From Megascapheus bottae (lineage: Eukaryota; Chordata; Mammalia; Rodentia; Geomyidae), in contig JANJXV010000013.1 of NCBI GenBank assembly GCA_024803745.1, positions 10,354,001 to 10,418,000 of the forward strand: a stretch of DNA of 64,000 bases, in the 5' to 3' direction. The translations under genes and the position numbers were made by a program. Every line of letters starts with the position of its first letter. The stretch's first letter is position 1. A model generated the notes under the pieces. That model saw only the letters and a list, made by a program, of their open reading frames with translations. It was not told the DNA's origin and searched no databases. Below are positions 32,495 through 42,400 of the stretch, one piece after another.

Positions 32495-32707
32495 CCAAAG
32501 TGTAGTGGCATATACCTATAATTCCAGCTATGTGGGAAGCATAGGTCAGAAGATAATGATTCGATGCTGGGCAAAAAGTGTAAGCATCCATTAGAAAAAT
32601 GACCAAAGCCAAATGGGCTGTGGCAGCATGGCTCAAGTGATAGAGTGCTAGCCTACTAGTCTGGAGACCCTGAGTTCAACTCCGAGTAGTACACACAGAC
32701 AAAAAAA
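32495..32707 (+). repeat. B1-like composite SINE, old variant
   Basis: GTAGTGGCATATACCTATAATTCC left arm and ATGGCTCAAGTGATAGAGTGC right arm ending GAGTTCAACTCCGAGTAG. Confidence 0.7.
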
Positions 32708-32859
32708 GAAGGCTCTCAGTTTGGAAAAATGTTCCCCATCTTTGAAGTAATGGGAAACTATGTGGCTTAGCCCCTAAGAAATCTCAGGATCTGCAGACTT
32801 GGTGCTGTTTTCTTTGATATTTGCTGTCCACTTACCACATGCCAAGTACTGAATAGAAA

Positions 32860-32942
32860 TTGAGCCAGGCATGATAATTGAGAAGCTGACAGGGAGATTG
32901 TGGGTTCTGAGCCAGCCTAGGCTACATAAGAAAAAAAGGAAA
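32860..32942 (+). repeat. ancient B1 remnant
   Basis: GAGCCAGGCATGATAATTG...GAGCCAGCCTAGGCTACATAAG plus A-rich tail. Confidence 0.6.
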
Positions 32943-33764
32943 GAGAGAAAGAAACTAAGATGTGGCTATTGGTGTTAACCGTTTGTTCAGAAAGACTTTC
33001 TTTTTGGCTTATATGGGAGTAGTTGAGTCTAAGATAATGGCTTTGTCTCTATTTGACTGGCCTTTCCTCACTTGCAAAACCCATGATGCATTCATGATCT
33101 CTGTAGCTCACTCCTTTTCAATTTAGGGAAGAAATAGAAGATAATTCCAAATTGAATTTTAAGCCATTAATCATAATTTTGTTTCTGACCTGAAAACAGT
33201 GGGAGACCAAGGTCCTGGTACCATCGCGTCTCAAGTTTGAAAATAACTGCATTTGCTTATCATAACAAGTCTATGTACAGTCATCCAAAAACCATCCTTT
33301 CTCCAAGTTTTCTTTTCTTGTCTGGTATTCATTCATGGCTACTATGTTATACAAGTGCTCTGCCAGTTTTATCTCCTGGGCATTCTGGACTTTGCCTGAA
33401 GTTTAGCTGTATTTACTACTATATGATAGGTAATAATCAAAGTTTGCTAATATCATACATCATAGTAGTCCTAACTTTACGTTGTTACTCATCTTTCCTG
33501 TCCTCTTGCCATCCTTCCATTTTTTTAGTCATTGCTCTCTAGGTTCTTTTGTTTTATAAAGCAGATGTCAAAGCTTGGCAAGATTTAAGAACCTTGACTT
33601 AACTGTGCTATCACTTCAGTCATCCAGTTAGGTTGTGAGTGTCTTCACTCTGCCCTGCTGTGCCTAACATACTCAGAGTCCTATGTTTTCTTCTGGTCTG
33701 AATTCTAGTTCCCAATCTTAATAATCAATAGCTTTTGTGTAGTTAAAAGTTTTAAATCCTTTGT

Positions 33765-33967
33765 GAGTACCAGTGACTCATGTCTATAATACTAGCTACT
33801 CAGTAGGCTGAGATCTGAGGATTAAGATTGGGAGCCAGTGTAGGTAGACAAATCCAAGAGACATTTTTAACTAGCAAAAGGCCCAAAGTGGAGACATGAC
33901 TCAGATGGTAGAGTTCCAACTGTGAGAAAAACTGCTGAGAGTGTGAGGCCCTGAGTTGAAGACTCAC

Positions 33968-33968
<1 letters not shown>
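33765..33968 (+). repeat. B1-like composite SINE, old variant
   Basis: CAGTGACTCATGTCTATAATAC...CTCAGTAGGCTGAGATCTGAGG left arm; right arm ATGACTCAGATGGTAGAGTTCC; a CA repeat forms its tail. Confidence 0.75.

Positions 33969-34014
<46 letters not shown>
33969..34014. repeat. (CA)n microsatellite at SINE tail
   Basis: About 22 uninterrupted CA units starting at the 3' end of the preceding SINE. Confidence 0.97.
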
Positions 34015-34015
<1 letters not shown>

Positions 34016-35168
34016 CTTTAAATTCCATACCCCTGTTCCATTTTATATAAAAAACTGGTCTTTAAGTTACAAACCTTCCAAAATATTGCTACTGAACACA
34101 GCATCAAACATTGCTTCTCCTGTCAGCTATGAATTGTGATACTGGATCTTTGCTTTTTTAGGTTTACCTAGTAGAACTGTCTGAAAACATCCTCTTAGAG
34201 GTCTGATTTATGTCTTTTCCCATAAATACTAAATTATTTCCATTTTTACTTCTATCATTGATAGCCATGTGGCCTAAAACCAGCAGTCTCCTCTGCTGAA
34301 ATGATATCTTCTTCTGGGTACTCTGTTAACTTGAATTTCCAGCTCTCACACTTCTGTATCTAGAATTTTACTTTTCTACTTCATGGGAAACTTTGTTATT
34401 AACTGAAATCATTGTTCCTTGTTTCTCTTCACATCTTTATAGCATGTTGATTTTTAGTTCAATAATACTTGTTAGTAACTTTTGTTGAAATTGAAAGACA
34501 CATTTTGGGGTCATGGGGCTTTCACATTTCACTCCTTGAAGAACAGACTGTTCAGAGGACATCAGCCACTCTGTTGTTAATAAGCAGGAGAAACTCATTT
34601 GCCAAGTCACTGATGGTTGCACAGTGTGATGCTACTGTACTTCCTGGCAAGAATTCTTAGGATTCTTTGTAATAGTGAAATAGCCATAAAATAGCCACAA
34701 ATTTCCTAATGAGCTAATACGTTTTCTGTTCATTTCATGGTTTTTGTTCAGAGAAAGTGTATTATTCATGTTCTTCATCTACACAATAGCCCTGACTTCC
34801 AAACTATGTCTCTAAATGTTTAATCATTTGAAATTATATGCTCTTTTGAAAAATGAACTAAGGAAGAATTAGAGTGTTTATGCAACCATCATTAATTTCT
34901 AGAGAATTGGAACTCTTCCATAGCAAGGGAAGCACATTAAAGGTGAGATTAGAACTCTGTCACATACTGTGCATGCCTTTGGCAAGGTATATAATGTGTC
35001 TGACCTTCAGTTTCAACATTTGTAAAGTGAAGGGGATAACTACCTAGGCAAAACAGTTGCAAGAAATGAAATATAATAATATATTAAAGTTTCCTGGCAC
35101 TGTTAATAAGACTTTCATTGAATAATTGGTATTGTTGTTATGGATGTTTTAAACCTTTTGTTTTTCAG

Positions 35169-35895
35169 ATTCTATTTGGAACTTTAGGAGGGAACTTGGT
35201 GCCTCTTCCACTGTGGAGTGGAGTTGATGAAAGGCTTTTTTTCCTTCAAAACTCACTTGAACCAGTTCTTTCTCAAGACAAACTATTCTGAGGCAGCAGG
35301 TTGTCACCAGCAGAAGAAACTATGACCTTTATTAACAAAGGTGAATTAACATAACCAAGGGGGTGTTGTAGTTTATCACTTACCCAAACTTTCTGTGTCG
35401 GTGTTGTCTAAGTAGGCCTTTCCTTCCTGCCTTTGCTGCACTTCTCTGACCACTAGCAGGCCTCTGATGAAATACACAGGAGCTTGGGGTGTGGGTTGAT
35501 CAGGGTGGGGTTTGCAAGAGATAGCTTGAATCTGAGATGCCTCTCTGGAACTAAGGATACCTTTACCCTTAAGAGATAAAGTCAAGATCACAGAGGTTGT
35601 GTTCCACATGGACATGAGTCTTACTAATCTGGAGCCCAGATGAATGAATTCAGGCCTTCCTGCCTTCCTGTCAACCCTGGAAAACCCCAACTGAATCCCA
35701 CCACTGATGCAGTGGCTAGATTCTGCCCTGTTTTACTATCTGCTCTGCTCTGGTCTCTTAGGTTATAGCCTTGATTTCCACTCTGTTAGGTTCTATAACA
35801 GATCAAATGAACTGCTATGAAGTCCTCAAAGTCATTCCCATGGTGATTGTTTGTCTTTGTAATAGCTTAACAAATAAATCTAGATTTTTCTATCT
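35169..35895 (+). other. CLNS1A: CLNS1A exon 7, 3' UTR
   Basis: Strong acceptor TTTGTTTTTCAG|ATTC at 35168/35169, unique sequence, then AATAAA. No ORF continues. The exon-intron plan (stop in exon 6, UTR-only exon 7) agrees with the human gene as I recall it. The end is set by the polyadenylation hexamer. Confidence 0.75.
35873..35878 (+). promoter_or_regulatory. CLNS1A: polyadenylation signal, CLNS1A
   Basis: AATAAA with T-rich sequence following; a SINE begins about 40 bp downstream. Confidence 0.7.
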
Positions 35896-35915
35896 TTCTT
35901 TCTGTACTTCCATTC

Positions 35916-36141
35916 CTTTTTTTTTTTTTTTTTGTGCCAATCCTGGAGCTTAAACTCAGGGCCTGGGCACTGCCCCTGAGATTTTGTGCTCAAGGCTAGT
36001 GTTCTACCACTAGAGCCACAGATTCATTTCTGGCTTTTTTAATTGGAGTTAAGAATCTCATGGATTTTCCTGCCGGGGCTGGCTTTGAACCAGGATCCTC
36101 AGATCTCATCTCATGAGTAGCTAGGATTACAGGCATGAGAT
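35916..36141 (-). repeat. B1-like/Geo composite SINE
   Basis: Antisense; part of the linker before AATTGGAGTTAAGAATC is lost. Confidence 0.88.
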
Positions 36142-36514
36142 TTAAAGGACAAAAAGCAATGCTGGCAAAAGAGGAAACTGAGTTACAGAGGCAACTTGCT
36201 TAAGGTCTTACAGCTATTACACAGTGGTTTTGAGTCTGCTCCAAAACACTATACAGTCTCACTACTTTGTGGCTGAAAGTAAGCAAGGCTTCAGGGTTTT
36301 TAATGTTAACATTTCATTTAACAGCACAAGAGACACCAGGACACTGTGCTACCAGTCTCAGCAGCATCCAAAACTTTATCCTAGAAGATTACCCATTTTT
36401 TTCAATAAAGGCTCAGCATTTTCTGATGGGCTGATTTTGGAAATTCCACTTGAGATTTTGTCTGGAAAAGATAATTTGTGACTGTTGGTGAAGCAAGAAA
36501 TTCTGTATGTATAT

Positions 36515-36660
36515 TCCTCCATATAGCTGGGATTACAGGTGCATAACACCATTCTAGGTTTGCTTAAGATGAGAGTCTCACGTTTGTCTGTGCGTGTGCG
36601 TGCGTGCGTTTGCTTGTCTGGCCCATGCTGGCCTGGAACTGTGATCTTTTTAATCTCCAT
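36515..36660 (-). repeat. possible old 7SL-type SINE with TG/CG-rich insert
   Basis: TAGCTGGGATTACAGGTGC precedes GAGAGTCTCACG and GCCCATGCTGGCCTGGAAC; the order is scrambled, so assignment is weak. Confidence 0.35.
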
Positions 36661-36757
36661 CACTGACTTAACCCACTGACACAGTTCTAATTATAGCCTT
36701 CTGTAGTTATGTCAGCAGCTTTGAGAAGAAAGATTTGAATATTAAAAGATTTAATTC

Positions 36758-36947
36758 AGGGTTGGGAGTTTGGCCTAGTGGTAGAGTGCTTGCCTAACAT
36801 GCATGAAGACCCAGGTTTGATTCCTCAGTATCACATACATAGAAATAAAAAGCCGGAAGTGGTGCTGAGGCTCAAGTGGTAGAGCTCTAGCCTTGAGAAA
36901 GTCCAAGGACAGTGCTCAGGCCCTGAGCTCAAGCCCAGGAGTGCACC

Positions 36948-36978
<31 letters not shown>

Positions 36979-36989
36979 CCCCCCCGAAA
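36758..36989 (+). repeat. IDL-Geo SINE with (GCC)n tail expansion
   Basis: Normal through GAGCTCAAGCCCAGGA; then, instead of CTGGC-A(n), it has GCT plus about nine GCC units (36948-36977), a C-run and A8. Confidence 0.92.
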
Positions 36990-37159
36990 AAAAAGTCTCA
37001 TGGTCAAAGATTTAATTCATAATTATTAGCAGGGCAACATAGTGATTCTATTTGAGCTTACTTTTAGGTTTGGAATTTTTGCTTGTGTGTTTTTGATGTA
37101 GTCTAAACTTTAAAAAGCATACATATTTTGCTACCCCCAAATGCGAGCCATCTATAGAG

Positions 37160-37366
37160 GTTTTTTTTTTGTTTTTTGTTTTTTTGTGCCAGTCGTAAGG
37201 CTTGAACTCGGGGCCTGAACATTGTCCTTGGTCTTTCTCAAGGCTAGAACTCTGCCTTTTGAGCAACAGTACCACTTCCAGATTTTTTTCTATGTATGTG
37301 GTACTGAGGAATGGAATTCAGGTCTTTGTGTATGCTAGGCACACTCTACCACTAGGCCAAACTCCC
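37160..37366 (-). repeat. IDL-Geo-type dimeric SINE
   Basis: Antisense with a (GTTTTTT)n tail; GTGCCAGTCGTAAGG junction. Confidence 0.9.
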
Positions 37367-37395
37367 TCCTACCGTCCCCCATCTATAGTATTTTA

Positions 37396-37612
37396 AACCA
37401 GGCACTGGTAGCTTATGCCAATAGGGCTGGCTATTCAGGAAGCTGAGATCTGAGGATCTTGGTTCAAAGCCAGCCTTGGAAGGAAAGTCATGAGACTCTT
37501 CTCTCCAACTAACCACCAGAAAACTGGAAATGGAGCTGTGGTTCAAAGTGATAGAGTACTAGCCTTGAACACCAGATCCCAAGTTCAAGCCCTACTACCA
37601 AAAAAAAAAAAT
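37396..37612 (+). repeat. B1-like/Geo composite SINE
   Basis: CAGGCACTGGTAGCTTATGCC to CAAGCCCTACTACC plus A11. Confidence 0.88.
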
Positions 37613-37639
37613 TGAAACAAGAACTAAGATCACCTCATT

Positions 37640-37826
37640 CTTACCACCTTGGCTTGTTTACTTGTGGCTAGTGCTATACCACTTGATCTATATCTCCAGC
37701 TCAGCTTTTTGCTAGTTAGTTGAAAATGAAGTCTTGTAGACATTTCTTTATTGGCTTCAAACCAAAATCCTCCAGGTCTCACCTCCTATAGCTAGAATTA
37801 CAGGTGTGAGCTACCAGTTCTTGGCA
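37640..37826 (-). repeat. B1-like composite SINE, partial
   Basis: CTATACCACTTGATCTATATCTCC, then AGGTCTCACCTCCTATAGC; diverged antisense copy. Confidence 0.65.
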
Positions 37827-37837
37827 GTAATTAAGAT

Positions 37838-38029
37838 TTTTTTTCCCCAGTCCTAGGGCTTGATCTCAGGGACCTGAGCACTGTCCTTGGGTTTTCTCAA
37901 GGCTAGAGCCCACCACTTGAGCTACAGCATCACTTCTGGATTTTTCTATGTATATAGTATCAAGGAATTGAACCCATGCCTTCCTGCATGCTAGGCAAGC
38001 ACTCTACCACTAGGCCAAACTCCTGGACC
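37838..38029 (-). repeat. IDL-Geo-type dimeric SINE
   Basis: Antisense; TTTTTTTTCCCCAG junction. Confidence 0.9.
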
Positions 38030-39132
38030 AGTAATTAAGATCTTAAAGAAGGGGAGGAACTTGAGAGGACTGTACAGTAGTACATAACTACAAGTACCTC
38101 TCTTTTTAACAGAGGAGGGAGAGTAGAGAAAGAACTATGAGGACATAAACCTGTTCTACCAAGCCTGGTAGTAAGAGGTATAGGAGAGAGAAGGGTCACT
38201 GCCTGAGGCTATAGTATTATCAGATGTTACAAAGTCACAACCTGACAGGTTGTAATTTAAATCACAAATTAATACCCAGTTGTCTTAAGCCATGATGGCT
38301 TCATTCTGTCAAAAAAAAAAAAAAAACTACTTCTCTGTTATATAAAACTGTGGGAAACTCAGACACATTAGAAAGGGACCATTTTGTGTTTCTGCCTTGG
38401 CAGAATTCAAACCTCGAACTGCATGATGTTTTACAAGGGGTGCTACAATTGGAATTTTGTGTAACAAAGACTTGATAAAGGCTTTTTCAGGCCTACTAGG
38501 ACACATCATAGACTGTATTTAGCCAGTCATAATTTTTTAAAGTCCTAGTATGGAGTGTCTAAGGTAGAGACAGAATCCATGATCATCGCACTGGGTTGAA
38601 GTATAACTCTAATGATATTTGGCTCTGTGTGACCTCGGGCAGAGCAACAAACTGAAAACTTCTCTATACTTAGCTTCCTTATAGCTACTTCACAGAGTAG
38701 CTATTAGATTCAAATGAGGGGGGGAAATCCTTGCATCTTGGATTCCTATGTTTTATCCTATTAAAGAATACAACTTGGCTGAAACTAAGGAGATTGTCTG
38801 TTTAGAAAAAAAGGTTTTGCTGATACTAGAGTAAGTCTGAAATCAAGGGAAACCTGTTGAGTTGGATATATAATCTACCTCCAGAAGCAACTTTCCTTTT
38901 GAAAGACGACACCACTGGTGGTATCATGGAAGTAGTGGCCAAGCAGCAACTGCTCTCCAGTAAGTGAGACCGATGTACTTTGGTTAAAAATCCTGCTCCC
39001 TCAGGTAACACCTGATTCAGTTTCTTCAGTCCTTTTATCATGTCCCCTTCCCTATTTGTTTCTTGTCTAAGTTTTCAATTATCACTTGAGATTTACATGA
39101 AGATTAATAAGAATGAGTCTTTTCTAGCAGCA

Positions 39133-39138
39133 TTTAAT
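39133..39138 (-). promoter_or_regulatory. possible variant polyadenylation signal, AQP11
   Basis: ATTAAA on the minus strand about 220 nt after the AQP11 stop. No AATAAA was found nearby on that strand, so the true 3' end is open. Confidence 0.25.
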
Positions 39139-39357
39139 CCATCACTTAAAACAAGTCTTAATTGAGAAACACAGTGTACCTCATTTTGTTAGTAATTTAA
39201 GTCCCAGTGATAAAAACTTCAGTAAGATGGCTTCCTTAAAGGAAGTTAAAACATTGATAAGTTCAGTGCAGCCAGTGTTTACAATATAAGATGATAAAAT
39301 CTTTTTATCATCTCCAGCTTGATTGTCCTGTAACTTAGATTGAGGCTTTGGGGATAG

Positions 39358-39437
39358 TTATTCCTTCTTGTTAGTTGTACTGTTGTTATGCAGCCATGGA
39401 AGGAAAAAGTTGAACATTAAAATCATCATCAGTATAC
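39358..39437 (-). CDS. AQP11: AQP11 coding exon 3
   Basis: Acceptor TCTTTCAG|GT; encodes [18 protein letters not shown] through TNKKE and TAA (39360-39358). Confidence 0.96.
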
Positions 39438-42400
39438 CTGAAAGACAAAAAACAGTAAAATGAAAAACAGCTGTCTTAATTTATAATCACTAGCATAAGA
39501 GTACTATTGAGATTACAGTAAGTTAAGGTCACTATTCTCACATTTTTATTCAACCATGAATCCTTAAAAACAGTATGTACTTGGTCAAGCCAGTAGGACC
39601 TGAATAAAGAATTTAAAGGCTCAAAAGATGAATGGCTTTATGATTGACCCCATGACTGACTTGCTGAGCAAGGCTGGACTTAGAGTTTTTGGCCAATAGA
39701 CCTTCCCATCCTTTTAAATAGCTTCCTTTGATTTCTTAAAATGTAAAAGTAGAGAACATTTTCCCGTAAAGACATTATTGCAAGACATTAGTAGTTTTGG
39801 GTAATTGGATGGAAAAAGCTATTACTAGCCTTTTAAATAATAGGGTTTTTTTCTGATATTCTTTATTATTAGCATAATTGATATTATGTGGTGCCCATGT
39901 TCTTTCTACAGAAACAGAAAGTGAGCAATAACTAGTTAACAGAAACTGCTAACCAGACAGAAGGGTGGGGACTTAACAGGATCAAGTACCCTCCTGTACT
40001 TCAGTTAGGAGTTAGAAGTGCATATGTGATTACAGCTACGGTATGATTTTTTGTTGTTAGTTGATCCCCGTCTTTCTAGGGTTTTGGTTTTGATTTTTGT
40101 TTTGTCAGTTGTGGGGCTTGAACTCTGAGCCTGGGCACTGGCCCTGTCTCTTCAGCTCAAGGCTACCATCCTACCACTTGAGCCACAGTGCCACTTCAGT
40201 TTTCTGGTGGTTAATTAGAGATAACAGTCTAATGGACTTTCCTGCCCAGGGTGGCTTTGAACTGCAGTCCTCATATCTCAGTCTTCTGAGTAGCTAGGAT
40301 TATAGGCATGAGCCATTGGTGCTATACAAGCACTCTACTGCTAGGCCAAACTCAAGGCCCTTTTTTTTTTTTTTTTTAAGTGGTACTGAGTATTAAGCCA
40401 GGAATACTAGACAAGATTTTTTTTTTTTTTTTTTTTTGCCAGTGCTGGGCTTGAGCTCAGGGCCTGAGCACTGTCCTTAGACTTTCTCAGGGCTAGAGCT
40501 CTACCACTTGAGCCTCAGCACCACTTCCGGCTTTTTTCTGTGTACGTGTACTGAAGAATTGAACCCAGACCTTCGTGCATGCTAGGCAAGCACTGTACCA
40601 CTAGGCTAAACTCCCGGCCCCCTACTCCCTAGACAAGATATTTACCACTAAGCCATATCTCAGCTCATAGAAATTGTATACCTGTTATTTAACAAAAAGA
40701 CCCTGCTGATGAACACAGGGTCTCCCCTGCCTATACTGAACAAAGGCTACCTCTGAACCTACTCCAAGTACTGATAAAAGCAGTTTTAAAGAGTGCTACA
40801 CAGATTACCTTTTCATTCTTTTTTTGTGCCTATTCTAGCTTTGGGAATTGATGTTACATGACAATCCATATCATATTTTAAAATAATAATGCCTTCAGAT
40901 ATCGAAATTAATTGAATTAAAAATATGCTTACCTAAACAAGGAGCCAGGCAATATACTACAAAAAACTGATGGAAAGCTTCATCAAAACACATGAAATGA
41001 AGAGAAAGTGCCAAAGCTGGATTATATAGAGCTCCAGTTAAACTTCCTCCTGTAAAACATTGTAAACAGTGATTTCAAACAGTTCATCTTGCATTTCCTT
41101 GTAACCAGAAATGAATGGGCTGTTAAGTGCAACTTGTATTTGAACTATTCAGGCATTCATTCTTATTCTTTGATCCTCCTTTGAGGGGTCACCTGGCAGT
41201 ATGGAATACAAAAAGTAAACAAGAACATCTGAGGCATTAGGCATTATCCTGGTTCCATTTTAACTTGCTGGCAGAATCCTTAAAAAGGTATTGTGAATGG
41301 TAGATCTCTATAAAGTGATTATGTGTTTCTAAAATCAGGAATGAGACAAAGGTGTCTACACTCCCAATTATTCAATATAGTGCTTGAATTCTTAACCATG
41401 ACGATAAGACAAAAGAAAATAATGGTACAAAGAGGAAAAAGTCAAATTCTTGTTTGTAGGCAATATGATTGAGTACTTAGAAGACCCTCAAGACCCCCAG
41501 CCCCCCACCTAAATCTGACACTTTCAACAAAGTAACAATATAGGATCAATGTTGAAAAAAAAATCAACTTAAAAAAAAATCAGTTTCTCGTTGCTAGGCA
41601 GGCCTCTACTGCTTTAGCCATGCCTACAGCTCTTTTTGCTCTGGATTTTTTTTTTTTTTTTGGCACGGGGGAGGGTTTGCTCACAGCTGGCACACAATCA
41701 TTTGAGCTATACTGCCAGTCCAGTTTTTTGGGTTTTTTTGTTTTTTGTTTTTTTGGCTGGTTAATTAGAGATGCAGCCTTGAGGACTTTTATATTTGAAC
41801 TGGCTTCAAACCAGGATCTTCAGATCTCAGCCCTTAAATAGCTAGAATTACAGGCATGAGCCACTAGTATAACACATACTCTGGTTATTTATTTTAGATA
41901 GGGTCTTAATTTTTCCTAGGCCAGCCTAGGAACTTCCTCATGATCCCCTATTTGCTATAGCTGGAAAGACACGCATATATTTCTGTTGAGATGGAGCCTT
42001 GAAACTTGTTTTGCTAGACCATCCTGGAGCCTTGATTTTCTCAATCTCAGACCCCCAGGTAGCTAAGTTAATAAATAGTAATCTAAAAGAAATCAGGAAA
42101 GGGCTAGGAGTTTAGCCTAGTGGTAGAGTGCTTGCCTAGAATGCACGAATATCTGGATTGGATTCCTCGGTATCATGCACATAGAAAAAAGCCAGAAGTG
42201 GTGCTGAGGCTCAAGTGGTAGAGCTCTAGCCTTGAGAAAGTCCAAAGGGCAGTGCTCAGGTCCTGAGCTAAGCCCAAGAAACCAGGAAAGTAAATATTGG
42301 TCATGTACCTTCATTTTATTTTAACTTGGGCATAAGTCTTAACAAGAACATTCTTAATTCTAAAACTTGGAAGCAAATCAAAGATGATACAATAAAACCC

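Larger units (their letters stand above)
30689..35168 (+). other. CLNS1A: CLNS1A intron 6 (within 3' UTR)
   Basis: SINEs and L1-like pieces to 32.95 kb; 32945-33760 and 34015-35168 are unique AT-rich DNA with no ORF I can support. Ends in TTTGTTTTTCAG. Confidence 0.75.
35896..39130. other. convergent intergenic gap CLNS1A-AQP11
   Basis: Five or six SINEs between 35.9 and 38.03 kb, then unique sequence 38030-39130. The right part may be AQP11 3' UTR. Confidence 0.6.
39438..40932 (-). other. AQP11: AQP11 intron 2
   Basis: Unique at 39438-40090 and 40670-40932; SINEs lie between. No additional exon is supported. Confidence 0.8.
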
